From Agelas oroides (taxonomy: Eukaryota; Porifera; Demospongiae; Agelasida; Agelasidae), in assembly GCA_949130485.1 (NCBI GenBank), contig OX422183.1:19127934-19191933 (forward strand): a stretch of 64,000 bases of DNA, written 5' to 3'. Positions 1 to 11,246 of this stretch are shown here, piece by piece. Position numbers and translations under genes: made by a program. A model generated the notes under the pieces. It was given only the letters and a program-made list of their open reading frames with translations. It did not search any database and was not told the origin of the DNA. Within the stretch, counting starts at the first letter, position 1; every line of letters begins with the position of its first letter.

Positions 1-2754
1 CTACCACCCTTCAGCAGTCACTATTACACATCGCCATTCTCTACTACCCGTCAGCATTCATTACTACCATTCAGCATTCACTACTACCCTTCACCTTCCA
101 CTTCTACCATTCAGCTTTCCCACCCTTCATCATTTACTACTACACTTCATCATTCACTACTACTACCATTGAGGATTCACTGCTACCTTTCAGCTTTCAG
201 TACTACCCATCATCATTCCCTACTACCCTTCATCCTTCACTACTACCTTTCATCCTTCACTACTACTCTTCATTGTTCACTACTACCCTTCCTCCTTCAA
301 TACTACCCTTCATCATTCACTACTACCCTTCAGCATTCACTACTACACTTCAGCATTCACTACTACACTTCAGCATTCACTACATCAGCCACTACTACCC
401 TTCAGCATTCACTACTACCTTCAGAATTCTCTACCTCCCTTCCTCAATGACTACTAAACTTCATCATTCATTACTGACCGTCATCATTGACACCTACCAT
501 TCATCCTTCACTACTACCCTTCGGATTCACTACTACCCTTCATCCTTCACTACAACACTTCATCGTTCACTACCGCCCTTCAGCAGTCACCACTACTCTT
601 CACTACTACATATCAGCATTCACTACTACCATTCAGTATTCACTACGATCCTTCAGCCTCCACTTCTACCATTCAGCATTAGTATTACGCTTCAGCATCC
701 ACTACTACTTTCACTCGTACATTTTATTACCCACTATTACCCTTCATCATTCATTACTACCCTTCATCATTCACTACTACTCTTCATCATTCACTACTAT
801 CCTTCACCATTCACTACTACCCTTCGGATTCACTACTACCCTTCAACCTTCACTACTACACTTCATAATTCACTACCGACCTTCAGCAGTTACCACTACC
901 TTTCTTTACTACATATCAGCATTCACTACTACCATTCAGCATTCACTACCATCCTTCAGCATCGACTTCTACCATTCAGCATTCCCTACTACCCTTCAGC
1001 ATTCCCTACTGCCGTTCAGCATTCACTACTAGCCTTCATCATTCACTACTACCCTTCAGCATTCACTACTTCAGCATTTCCTACTGCCCTTCATCATTCA
1101 CTACTATTCTACAGCAATCACCATTACACTCCAGAATTCAGCTTTCACTACTACATTTCCTCATTCACTACTAACTTTTATCATTCATTACTAACCGTCA
1201 CCATTCACTACTACCCTTCATCCTGCACTACTACCTTTCATCATTCACTACAACCTTTCAGCTTTCAATACTACCCTCCAGCATTCACCACTACCCTTCA
1301 TCTTTAACTACTACACTTCATCATTCACTACTATCCTTCACCATTCACTACTACCCTTCGGATTCACTACTACCCTTCAACCTTCACTACTACACTTCAT
1401 AATTCACTACCGACCTTCAGCAGTTACCACTACCTTTCTTTACTACATATCATCATTCAATACAACCCTTCATCATTCCCTACTACCCTTCATCATTCAT
1501 TACTAACCTTCAGCATTCACTACTATCCTTAAGCATTCCCTACTACCATTCATCATTCATCCCCTACTACTTTCACTAGTACATTTGATCACTCACTACT
1601 ACCATTCGTCCTTCACTACTACTCTTCACTATCCTTCACCATTCACTACTACCCGGTACCCTTCGTATTCACTACTACCCTTCATCCTTCACTACAACAC
1701 TTCATCGTTCACTACCGACCTTCAGCAGTCACCACTACCCTTCTCTATTACATATCAGCATTCACTACTACCATTCAGCATTCACTACCATCCATCAGCA
1801 TCCACTTCTACCATTCAGCATTCCCTACTACCCTTCAGCATTTCCTACTACCGTTCAGCATTCACTACTAGCCTTCATCATTCACTACTACCCTTCAGCA
1901 TTCACTACTTCAGCATTTCCTACTACCCTTTATCATTCACTACTATCCTACAGCAATCACTATTATACTTCAGAATTCACTACTATCCTTCATCATTCAT
2001 TACTAACCGTTACTACCCTTTACACTTCACTACTACCATTCATCATTCACTACTACCCTTCATCATTCACTACTATCCTTCAGCATACCCTACTACTATT
2101 CATCATTCTTCCCCTACTACTTTCACTAGTACATTTGATCACTCACTACTACTCTTCGTCCTTCAGTACTACCCTTCATCATTCACTACTATCCTTCAGC
2201 AATCACTACTACCATTCATTTTTCACTACTACACTTTATCAGTCACTACTACCTTTCATCCTTCACTACAGCATTTACTACTACCCTTCATCATTAATTA
2301 CTACACTTCAGCTTTCACTACTACTTTTGTCATTCACTACTGCCCTTCAGCATTCACTACTACCATTCAGCATTCACTACTATCCTTCAGCATTCCCTAT
2401 TACACTTCAGCATTGATTCATCCTTCGCTTCTACCCTATATCATTAACTTCTACGCTTCATCATTCACTACTACCCTTCATCCTTCACTACTATCACATT
2501 CATCATTCACTAGTACCATTCATCCTTGACTACTACCCTCCATCATCCTGTACTACACTTCATCATTCACTACTTCACTTCATTATTCACCACTACCCTT
2601 CACTACTACATATCAGCATTCACTACTACCATTCAGCATTCACTACCACCTTTCAGCATCCACTTCTACAATTCAGCATTCCCTACTACCCTTCAGCATT
2701 CACTACTAGTCTTCATCCTTCACTACTACCCTTGATCCTTCACTACTACCCTTG
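1..2754. repeat. 20-bp satellite array, block 1
   Basis: Tandem monomers of 20 bp, typical form TTCACTACTACCCTTCATCA. The block TTCACTACTAC is nearly constant; the triplet after CTTCA varies (TCA, GCA, TCC) and so does the C-run. G is almost absent from this strand. The period divides 60, so monomers stay in register over long distances. Local duplications are visible: about 100 bp around 832-930 recurs near 1360-1455, and a CTTTCACTAGTACATTTGATC segment near 1570 recurs near 2120 and again near 13,265. No stop codon occurs in any plus frame of the consensus, so long ORFs here are by-products. I see no gene. Confidence 0.95.
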
Positions 2755-2948
2755 TGTGAGATATTGACCTTTGACTGTTATTAAATCTATATCCTGTTTT
2801 TCTATGTATTCTTTTATTGTATATAGTTGGAAGTTGTAATATTTTTGTGAGTTGTTGTTCCGTAAAGTTCAGTCTATGGTCTCTGAAAGTTGTTGTCTAA
2901 ATAACTGCGTGCAAAGCACTGGTGGCCTCTTGTAGGCAATACACCACA
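2755..2948 (+). repeat. 5' LTR
   Basis: 194 bp, TGTGAG...CACCACA. It differs from the 3' LTR by three substitutions, two of them within the segment TATTCTTTTATTG. It should carry the element's promoter. No convincing TATA box was identified beyond AT-rich stretches near the middle. Confidence 0.95.
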
Positions 2949-2952
2949 TATT

Positions 2953-2963
2953 TGGCGACGAGG
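2953..2963 (+). other. Primer binding site, tRNA-Ser(GCU) type
   Basis: TGGCGACGAGG starts four bases after the LTR. It is complementary to the 3' end of metazoan tRNA-Ser(GCU), which ends CCTCGTCG plus CCA. The match to the tRNA is from memory. The next bases (GTG) match only partly. Confidence 0.75.
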
Positions 2964-3018
2964 GTGAAAACGAGGGTGAAAACGAGAAGCCACATATTCG
3001 GCGACGTGGCGAAAAGCG

Positions 3019-6000
3019 ATGGCGACTCACGGGAAGATCGAGGAATTTGACCCGTCTCACGAAACTTGGGCCACGTACGTAGAACGCCTGGAGTTCTACT
3101 TCATCGCAAATGGGATTGATGACCCAGTGAAGAAGCGGGCAGTGCTACTGACTGTAAGCGGCCACGCAACATACAAGTTGATCCGGAACTTGTCGGCTCC
3201 TAAAAAACCGGCGGAGAAGTCGTATGACGAGTTAGTGGCCCTGATAAAGTCGCACTACACTCCGAAGCCCTCAGTTATCGTGCAGAGGTTTCAGTTCCAC
3301 AGCCGAACGCAAAAACCGGGAGAAACGGTTGCAACATTCATAGCGGAACTGCGGCAACTATCCGAGTTCTGCGAGTTCGGCGCATCACTCGAGGACATGC
3401 TACGCGACCGGCTAGTATGTGGAATCGCAAGCGGCAGCACCCAGCGACGATTGCTGGCGGAGCCCGATCTAACGCTACAGAAGGCTCAGAACCTCGCACA
3501 AGCCATAGAAAGCGCGGACAAGAACGCCAAACTTCCCAAAGACCTCCAAGGGCAGCGACAGCCCCCGATGACGGCAGTAAATGCTGTGACGTCCAAACGA
3601 GGACCGCCGAGAGGAACTCGAGCACGCGCAGACACAGGAAGGTCTATGGAAATCTCATGCTATCGGTGCGGAGGGAGGCACGCACCTCGAGACTGTCGAT
3701 TCAAAGACGCTGTTTGTCACTCGTGTAAGAAGCGAGGTCATCTGGCCAGAGTGTGCCGCTCAAAGAGAACGCAAGGCACAGCTGCAGGTCGGTGCAGTAA
3801 TAGTGGACAACAGCCGCAGCAAACGCACACACTGGAAAGTGAAACACGCAGCCCGGCAAGCGAGCAAGAAGCGTACACCTTATTCCCTGTGAACTCTCAG
3901 CGAGCCAGCCCGATCGAAGTCCCAGTGACAGTGGACGGAGTACCAATGACGATGGAGCTGGACACAGGGGCAGCTGTCAGTGTCATCAGTGAACACACGT
4001 ACCATTCCACATGGCCCTACGATCGGCCAGCCCTCCAACCATCCTCAACCAAACTGCGGACATACAGTGGAGAGGAGTTGGAAGTGATTGGCAGCATTTC
4101 CGTACAAGTGAGCTACGAGGACCAGCTGGTGGAGCTACCCCTTTTTGTGGTTCGAGGCACGGGTGCCAGCCTGTTGGGTCGAAACTGGCTCCAAAAGATC
4201 CGCCTGAACTGGCAGGGGATACACCAGCTGCAGCAGACACCTGCATTTCAGGAAACCTTACAGAGGTATGCAGAGGTATTTGAAAATGAGTTGGGGGAGA
4301 TTAAGGGCATGGAAGCTCGAATTGATATCGACCCTCAGGCCCAGCCCCGTTTTTGCAAAGCCAGACCAGTTCCGTTTGCTCTCAAACACAAAGTGGAGGC
4401 AGAGTTGGATAGACTGCAGAAAGAGGGAATAGTCGAAGCCGTGCAATCAGCTGAATGGGCAGCACCCATCGTACCAGTTGTTAAAAGTGATGGTTCTATA
4501 CGCATCTGTGGAGACTATCGCCTGACAGTGAACCAGGCCTCTCGACTCGACTCATATCCTCTCCCAAGAGTGGATGAACTGTTTGCTACATTGGCGGGAG
4601 GAAAGACCTTTTCAAAGTTGGATCTCCAACATGCATATTTGCAGCTGCCACTGGAGACGAACTCCAAACAGTATACAACGATCGATACCCATCGAGGACT
4701 GTTCCAGTACAACAGACTACCCTTTGGTGTGTCATCAGCACCAGGGATCTTCCAGAGAGCAATTGACGGGTTGGTCAAGGGAATCCCTTATGTTGCTGCA
4801 TACATGGATGACATCCTGCTGACTGGTGAGACACAGGAGCAACACCTGGCGAATTTGACTGCAGTGCTTGAGAGATTGAAGACTGCTGGTGTCAGGTTGA
4901 AGAAGCCAAAGTGTCTGTTCATGGCTAAAGAGGTGGAGTATCTTGGCCACAAGGTGAATGAAGCGGGAATCTACCCGACAGCTGATAAGATCAAAGCCAT
5001 TCAAGAAGCCCCGCAGCCACACAATGTGACTGAACTCAAGTCGTTCCTTGGGCTTCTCAGTTATTATAGCAAGTTTTTGCCTAACATGTCAACAATCTTG
5101 TCCCCACTGTATGCCCTTCTCCAGAAGAACAGGAGGTGGAAGTGGAGTAAGGAGCAGCAGAAGGCATTTGAGCAGGCCAAGTTAGCCCTACAGTCGGACA
5201 CTCTCTTGGTTCACTACGACTCAGAGAAAGAGTTGACTCTATCTTGCGATGCATCCCCATATGGACTGGGTGCAGTGATTTCCCACAGGATGGAGAGTGG
5301 TGTGGAGAAACCGATAGCGTTTGCCTCAAGAACACTAGCACCAGCTGAAAATAACTATTCTCAGCTTGAAAAGGAGGTGCTGGCTATTGTGTTTGCTGTG
5401 AAAAAGTTCCACACTTACCTGTACGGGAGACACTTTTTCATTTATTCGGACCATCAGCCCTTGAGCTACCTGTTGAACGAGTCGAGAGGAGTGCCAGCAA
5501 TGGCTGCATCACGAATCCAACGCTGGGCCCTCACCTTGAGCGCATACGAATATACGATCACCTACCGTCCTGGAAAGGACCAAGGTCATGCAGACGCCCT
5601 CAGCCGTTTGCCACTACCCCAGACCACGACAGTTGTTCCAGTCCCGGGTAACCTCCTGTTGCTCCAGGAGCACTTGGACACAGTGTCGCCTGTGACAGCC
5701 AGGCAGATCAGAGCATGGACTGACAAGGACACAGTCCTGGCCCAAGTGAGAAGATTCGTACTCCACGGTTGGCCCTCTCAAGAACTGAAGGGAGAGTTGC
5801 AGCCGTACTGGAGGAGGAAGGAGGAGTTAAGTGTGCTAGATGGGTGTGTGCTGTGGGGAGCAAGAGTGGTCGTCCCACCACCTGGAAGAGAGCAGGTGGT
5901 CCAGGAACTGCACGAGACACATCCAGGAATTGCAAGAATGAAGGCCTTGGCCAGAAGTTACGTGTGGTGGCCAAGTATGGATGCAGACCTGGAGGCGAAG

Positions 6001-6981
6001 GTGCGAGCCTGTGCTGAGTGTCAAGCAAGCCGACCCCCACCAGCATCAGCACCGTTACACCCTTGGGAGTGGCCTCAGAAGCCATGGTCACAGTTGCATC
6101 TCGATTATGCCGGTCCATTTTTGAACAGAATGTTTTTAGTGCTTGTAGATGCACACTCTAAATGGTTAGAGGTTATTCCAGTCTCAGCTGCTACGTCAAT
6201 GGTGACTATTGAGAAGTTACGAACAATTTTCGCAACCCATGGATTACCCGAAAGAATTGTTACAGACAATGGAGCAGTGTTTACAAGTGAGGAATTTGAG
6301 AACTTCCTTCATGGAAATGGTATCGTACATACCCGAACTGCTCCCTACCACCCCGCATCCAATGGACTAGCGGAGCGGGCAGTCCAGACCTTCAAGCAAG
6401 GTATTAAGAGATTGAGAGAGGGAACGGTTGAGACTAAGTTGTCACGATTCTTGTTGAAGTATAGACTCACACCGCATGCGACTACTGGCCGTTCCCCAGC
6501 TGAACTGTTATTGGGTAGACAGCCAAGATCTCGACTAGACTTACTTCATCCAGATATGTCTGGCAGAGTGCAAGAGAGTCAGGCCAGACAACAGAGAGCT
6601 CATGATAGCCACTCTCGAGCAAGAGCATTCCAAGTAGGAGACCGAGTGTATGTTCGAAATTTCTCAGGACCGCGAGTATGGATGGAAGGAACTATTTCGG
6701 ACAAGACTGGTCCAGTTTCATTTCGAATTCGTTTGTTAGATGGACGTATCTGGAAGCGACACATTGATCATGTCAGGATCCGGTACCCAGAGGACTCGAT
6801 TGCCCCCAACATGCCAGAGGCATTGGTTGGTCCTGAACAGTTGATGGCAAGAGATAATCAAGTTAGCCAAGGACAGTCCTCCGCTGAGGTGCTACCCCCA
6901 GTGAATGATCCTGGAGTCTCGAGTCAGTCCCAACCTCGCCATTCAGAGAGAATACGTCGACCCCCAGAAAGACTGTGTTAA
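3019..6981 (+). CDS. gag-pol: Gag-Pol polyprotein of the Gypsy element
   Basis: A 1,320-residue polyprotein that makes the capsid and copies and inserts the element. The N-terminal part is a retrotransposon Gag domain. Two zinc knuckles follow: residues 214-226 (C-x2-C-x3-H-x4-C, one residue shorter than usual) and 233-246 (canonical C-x2-C-x4-H-x4-C). The aspartic protease has DTGA at 315. The reverse transcriptase has its catalytic YMDD at 595-598. RNase H has its first aspartate at 744. Integrase has a zinc-binding H965/H968/C998/C1001 set and the triad D1029, D1083, E1119, the last pair spaced D-35-E. A GPY/F-like module follows near 1231; no chromodomain is seen. Gag and Pol are one frame with no frameshift. 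All catalytic residues are present, so the copy looks competent. The first ATG lies 70 nt past the LTR. Confidence 0.95.
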   Translation: MATHGKIEEFDPSHETWATYVERLEFYFIANGIDDPVKKRAVLLTVSGHATYKLIRNLSAPKKPAEKSYDELVALIKSHYTPKPSVIVQRFQFHSRTQKPGETVATFIAELRQLSEFCEFGASLEDMLRDRLVCGIASGSTQRRLLAEPDLTLQKAQNLAQAIESADKNAKLPKDLQGQRQPPMTAVNAVTSKRGPPRGTRARADTGRSMEISCYRCGGRHAPRDCRFKDAVCHSCKKRGHLARVCRSKRTQGTAAGRCSNSGQQPQQTHTLESETRSPASEQEAYTLFPVNSQRASPIEVPVTVDGVPMTMELDTGAAVSVISEHTYHSTWPYDRPALQPSSTKLRTYSGEELEVIGSISVQVSYEDQLVELPLFVVRGTGASLLGRNWLQKIRLNWQGIHQLQQTPAFQETLQRYAEVFENELGEIKGMEARIDIDPQAQPRFCKARPVPFALKHKVEAELDRLQKEGIVEAVQSAEWAAPIVPVVKSDGSIRICGDYRLTVNQASRLDSYPLPRVDELFATLAGGKTFSKLDLQHAYLQLPLETNSKQYTTIDTHRGLFQYNRLPFGVSSAPGIFQRAIDGLVKGIPYVAAYMDDILLTGETQEQHLANLTAVLERLKTAGVRLKKPKCLFMAKEVEYLGHKVNEAGIYPTADKIKAIQEAPQPHNVTELKSFLGLLSYYSKFLPNMSTILSPLYALLQKNRRWKWSKEQQKAFEQAKLALQSDTLLVHYDSEKELTLSCDASPYGLGAVISHRMESGVEKPIAFASRTLAPAENNYSQLEKEVLAIVFAVKKFHTYLYGRHFFIYSDHQPLSYLLNESRGVPAMAASRIQRWALTLSAYEYTITYRPGKDQGHADALSRLPLPQTTTVVPVPGNLLLLQEHLDTVSPVTARQIRAWTDKDTVLAQVRRFVLHGWPSQELKGELQPYWRRKEELSVLDGCVLWGARVVVPPPGREQVVQELHETHPGIARMKALARSYVWWPSMDADLEAKVRACAECQASRPPPASAPLHPWEWPQKPWSQLHLDYAGPFLNRMFLVLVDAHSKWLEVIPVSAATSMVTIEKLRTIFATHGLPERIVTDNGAVFTSEEFENFLHGNGIVHTRTAPYHPASNGLAERAVQTFKQGIKRLREGTVETKLSRFLLKYRLTPHATTGRSPAELLLGRQPRSRLDLLHPDMSGRVQESQARQQRAHDSHSRARAFQVGDRVYVRNFSGPRVWMEGTISDKTGPVSFRIRLLDGRIWKRHIDHVRIRYPEDSIAPNMPEALVGPEQLMARDNQVSQGQSSAEVLPPVNDPGVSSQSQPRHSERIRRPPERLC

Positions 6982-6987
6982 TCTAGT

Positions 6988-6997
6988 GAGGGGGAGA
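6988..6997 (+). other. Polypurine tract
   Basis: A ten-base run of purines (GAGGGGGAGA) ends exactly at the first base of the 3' LTR. This is the expected plus-strand priming site. Confidence 0.85.
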
Positions 6998-7191
6998 TGT
7001 GAGATATTGACCTTTGACTGTTATTAAATCTATATCCTGTTTTTCTATGTCTTCTTCTATTGTATATAGTTGGAAGTTGTAATATTTTTGTGAGTTGTTG
7101 TTCCGTATAGTTCAGTCTATGGTCTCTGAAAGTTGTTGTCTAAATAACTGCGTGCAAAGCACTGGTGGCCTCTTGTAGGCAATACACCACA
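6998..7191 (+). repeat. 3' LTR
   Basis: 194 bp, same length and ends as the 5' LTR. The CCTTG duplication follows directly, and the satellite resumes in register. Confidence 0.95.
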
Positions 7192-8445
7192 CCTTGATCA
7201 GTCACTATTTCCCTTCAGCATTCATTACTACCTTTCAGCATTCACTACTACCCTTCAGCAATCCCTACTACCAATCGGCTTTCAATACAACCCTTCATCA
7301 TTCCCTACTACCCTTCATCTTTTACTACTGCTCTTCATCATTCACCACTACCCTTCATCATTCACCACTACCCTTCACCATTGACTACCACCCTTCGGAT
7401 TCACTACTACACTTCATAATTCACTACCACCCTTCAGCAATCACTATTACACATCGCCATTCTCTACTACTCGTCAGCATTCATTACTACCATTCAGCAT
7501 TCACTACTACGCTTCACCATCCACTTCTACCATTCAGCATTCCCTACTGCCGTTCAGCATTCACTACTAGCCTTCATCATTCACTACTATCCTACAACAA
7601 TCACTACACTTCTGAATTCACTACTATCCTTCATCATTCATTACTAACCGTCATCATTCACTACTAGCTACCCTTTACACTTCACTACTACCCTTCATCA
7701 TTTACTACTACAATTCATCATTCATTACTACTACCATCAGCTTTCAGTACTACCCATCATCATTCACTACTACCCTTCATCATTGCTACTACCCATCATC
7801 ATTCACTACTACCCTTCAGCATTCACTACTACCCTTCAGCTTTCACTACTACCTTTGTCATTCACTACTACCCTTCAGCATTCACTAATACCCTTCACCA
7901 TTCACTACTATATTTCAGCGTTCACTACTACACTTCAGCATTTAGTATTGCGCTTCAACATCCACTACCACTTTCACTCATACATTTTATCCCCCACTAC
8001 TACCCTTCATCCTTCATTACTACCCTTCATCGCATCATTCATTACTATCCTTCAGCATTCATTACTATCCTTCAGCATTCACTACTACCCTTCATCTTTC
8101 ATCTCTACCCTTTAGCATTCACTACTACCCTTCATCCTTCATTACCATCCTTCATCATTCACATCCTTCACTACTACACTTTATCATTCACTACTACACT
8201 TCAGCGTTCACTACTACTTTTCAGCATTTACTGTTACACTTCAGCATCCACTACTACTTTCACTAATACACTTGATCATTCACTACTACCCTTCATCATT
8301 CACTATTACTCTTCAGCATTCACTACTACCCTTCAGATGTACCACTACCCTTAATCTTTCACTACTACGCTTCATTACTCACTATAACCTTTCAGCAGTC
8401 ACCACTACGCTTCGGCGTTCAACTACTACCCATCAGCATTCCCTA
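7192..8445. repeat. 20-bp satellite array, block 2
   Basis: Continuation of the G-poor 20-bp array between the Gypsy element and the next insertion. It ends with CATTCCCTA, which is repeated on the far side of the inserted element at 9063. No gene is seen. Confidence 0.95.
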
Positions 8446-9062
8446 TAGCCTCGTTCCCAGGCGTGGAGGAGGGGGAGAAAGAGCGCCTGGTACATACGGT
8501 TTGCGCATGCGCGTAATTATAGCAAAGGCCACGTGGTAGAATTAGGGGCGTGTACAAATATGACGATAAACGGTTCACGTGAATAGCATAAACCGTCAGA
8601 CAAAAATACCTCAGCTTTTGTTCTTATGACGCTATAAACATCGCTGCTACATGCTCTGCCTAGTTTTATACTGTCGGATACAAAGAGAAATGTCTGGTAG
8701 GCAGTGGTAGGAATCGACTTACCGGAAATGGTGGATAACCGCATAAAGGTGCGTTTACTCATCGGTTGCCTCCGATGAGTAAACGCACTCATCGGAGGCA
8801 ACCTGTCCTTTCTTGAGCTTTATATCGAGGTACCTAGCTACCAGAAGGCCTAGAACAGCGCGATATGTAAGTTTATGTAACTCACTCGAACAGAACGTCA
8901 ACTGGCACATCAACGCGGCGAGTTTATGACGTCACCAGTATACGAACGTACAACGTACGAACACGGTCGCAACGGAATTCCGTGGCGATTAAGCGCATGC
9001 GCAAACAGTGTGTACCAGGCGCTCTTTCTCCTCCCCCTCCTCCGCGCCTAGGAACGAGGCTA
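8446..9062. mobile_element. 617-bp inverted-repeat DNA element with 9-bp target duplication
   Basis: Terminal inverted repeats of about 66 bp start TAGCCTCGTTCC and contain GGAGGAGGGGGA and GTTTGCGCATGCGC. The flanks carry the direct repeat CATTCCCTA (8437-8445 and 9063-9071). Removing the element and one copy restores the satellite's 20-bp register, which confirms a 9-bp duplication. A second, internal palindrome lies near 8753-8802 (GCCTCCGATGAGT and its complement). A 94-codon minus-strand ORF at 8517-8801 has no recognised domain. There is no transposase, so it is non-autonomous. A 9-bp duplication fits Mutator-like or Merlin elements; the superfamily is not decided. Confidence 0.88.
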
Positions 9063-10134
9063 CATTCCCTACTACCATTTAGCATTCACTACTACCCTTC
9101 AGCATTCACTTCTACCCTTCAGCATTCCCTAGCTACTACCAGCATTCACTACTACCCTTCATCATTCACTACTATCCTTCAGCATTCACTACTACCATTC
9201 ATTTTTCACTTCCATCCTTTATGATTCACTACTACTGTTCATCCCTCACTACTACCCTTCATCATTCACTACTACCTTTCATCATTCACTATAGCTACTA
9301 CCCTTCAGCATTCACTACTACTCTTCAGCGTTCACTACTATATACACTTCATCATTCACTACTACCTTTCATCACTCACTACTACCATTCATCATTCACT
9401 ACTATATACCCTTCAGCATTCACTACTACCCTTCATCATTCATTACTACCCTTCAGCATTCATTACTACCTTCAGCATTCACTACTACCTTCATCATTCA
9501 CTACTACCATTGATCCTTCACTGCTACCCTTCATCATTCACTACTACACTTCAGCATTTACTACTTCAGCATTTCCTACTACCCTTCATCATTCACTACT
9601 ATCCTACAGCAATCACTATTACACTTCAGAATTCACTACTATCTTTCATCATTCATTGCTAACTGTCATCATTCACTACTACCCTTTACACTTCACTACT
9701 ACACTTCATCATTCACTGCTACGTACCTTTCAGCTTTCAGTACTACCCATCATCATTCACTACTACCCTTCATCATTCACAACTACCCCTCATCATTCAC
9801 TACTACCCTTCAGCATTCACTACTACACTTCAGTTTTCAGTACTACCTTTTGTCATTCACTACTACCCTTCAGCAATCATTACTGTCCTTCAGCAATCAC
9901 TACTATCCTTCAGCATTCCCTATTACACTTCAGCATGCATTCATCCTTCACTTCTACCCTTTATCATTAACTTCTACGCTTCATCATTCACTACTACCCT
10001 TCATCATTCACTACTACCATTCATCCTTCACTACTGCCCTTCATTATTCAGTAATACCCTTCAGCATTCACTAGTACCCTCCAGCTTTCACTACTACACT
10101 TCCTCATTCAATACTAACCATCATCATTCATTAC
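9063..10134. repeat. 20-bp satellite array, block 3
   Basis: Same G-poor array, ending at ATTCATTAC where a LINE fragment begins. No gene. Confidence 0.94.
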
Positions 10135-11246
10135 GCTTTCTTCTCAGATGGTACCAGACCCAGTGTTTACGAACCAAATGGAATGGTCTCACCTCAAATG
10201 CTTTTAGTGTCTCTCGGGGTGTTCGTCAGGGTGGAGTTCTTTCGCCTATTTTGTTTACTCTTTACATCGACGATTTGCTCAAGGAGTTGTCGCATTCCGA
10301 TGTGGGATGCTACTGGGAGAATATCTTTGTTGGTGCTCTTGCATATGCTGATGACTTAACACTTCTAGCTCCTAGTCCTTCTGCACTTAGGAAACTCCTT
10401 GCCATATGTGAAAAATCTGGTTCTGACCTCAGGCTTAAATTTAATCCTGATAAGACCCAGTACATTAGGTTCAGTAGAGAGAGACTTGGAGGTCATGGAA
10501 TTGCATTTCAGTTCTGTGGCAAGTATATCAGATGTGTTGAGTATGTTTCCCATCTGGGACATTTTATATCATATGATCTTCAGAATGATCAGGATATTCA
10601 GAGGTGCAAGCATGATTTTATTAGGTGGGCTAATGGCGTACTGTCACGTTTTGGTTTTTGTACTGAAGTTTTAACTCAACTTTTGCATTCTTACTGTATG
10701 TCATTCTATGGGTGTGCACTATGGAATTTGAGCAACAGATCCATTAAAGCTTTTGATGTTTGTATCAATAAAGTGCTACAACGCATTTGGTCTTTGCCAT
10801 ACAACTGTCATACTAATACTCTTCATCTTGTAGCTGGTTCTGTTAGCATTTTTAATGTCTGTTATAATCATTTTTGTAAGCTACTGTGTTCAGCTAAGAT
10901 CTCTTGTAATCATCTAGTACGATCTGTTTTTCAAGGCTCCTCACTGTCTTGTGGTAATTTTATTGGTTATAACTTTAAGTATGGCTCTGATTTTGTTCGT
11001 AACTATAGTTGTGGAAATCTTTCAGTTGTTAACCTAATCAGGGAGATTAGAGACACTAGTCTTTTTGTTTATGGATTTGATCAGAAATGCTTAACATGAT
11101 TGTATGTGCCGTTTCATGCGAATAGCAATCCTAATTTATGTATATTAATTTTTGTACTTAACTTTAACTTAGTGCTACTGCACTCTAATTCTTTATCTGT
11201 ACACCTTGTTCTGTGGTGTGAATTACATGTTTAATAATAATAATAA
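10135..11246 (+). mobile_element. 5'-truncated non-LTR retrotransposon (LINE)
   Basis: About 1.1 kb of the 3' end of a LINE inserted into the satellite: the C-terminal half of the reverse transcriptase, a roughly 130-bp 3' UTR and a (TAA)n tail at 11232-11246. Short ATTAC sequences at both junctions may be a target duplication, but the evidence is weak. The abrupt 5' end within the polymerase domain is the usual result of incomplete target-primed reverse transcription. Confidence 0.88.
10143..11099 (+). pseudogene. Reverse transcriptase C-terminal fragment (LINE ORF2)
   Basis: An open frame of about 318 codons without its own start. It begins inside the polymerase palm. The motif GVRQGGVLSPILF is followed by the catalytic AYADD near 10342-10356 and by LRLKFNPDKTQYIRFS. 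About 200 residues of thumb and C-terminal region follow, ending at TGA 11097-11099. The frame has no stops, so the truncated copy is not old. It resembles the jockey/CR1/L2 group of polymerases; the clade cannot be fixed by eye. With no start codon, endonuclease or fingers it cannot act on its own. Confidence 0.88.

Larger units (their letters stand above)
2755..7191 (+). mobile_element. Complete Ty3/Gypsy LTR retrotransposon (Mag-like)
   Basis: A 4,437-bp element with two 194-bp LTRs that begin TGTG and end CACA. It is flanked by the 5-bp target duplication CCTTG (2750-2754 and 7192-7196). It has a primer binding site 4 nt after the 5' LTR, one uninterrupted gag-pol frame and a polypurine tract touching the 3' LTR. 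The LTRs differ at three positions that I can see, so the insertion is recent. It landed inside the satellite in the array's plus orientation. The tRNA-Ser type primer site, short LTRs and fused gag-pol suggest the Mag/SURL lineage; that placement is from family knowledge, not from a tree. Confidence 0.96.

Noticed and set aside
273-2529. Large ORFs (344, 314 and 181 codons) in the satellite as genes
   Set aside because: They read one 20-bp repeat through three frames; overlapping frames are equally open and no start context or domain exists.
5708-6154. 148-codon minus-strand ORF inside gag-pol
   Set aside because: It is antisense to the integrase-encoding frame, which has all catalytic residues; no domain on the minus strand.
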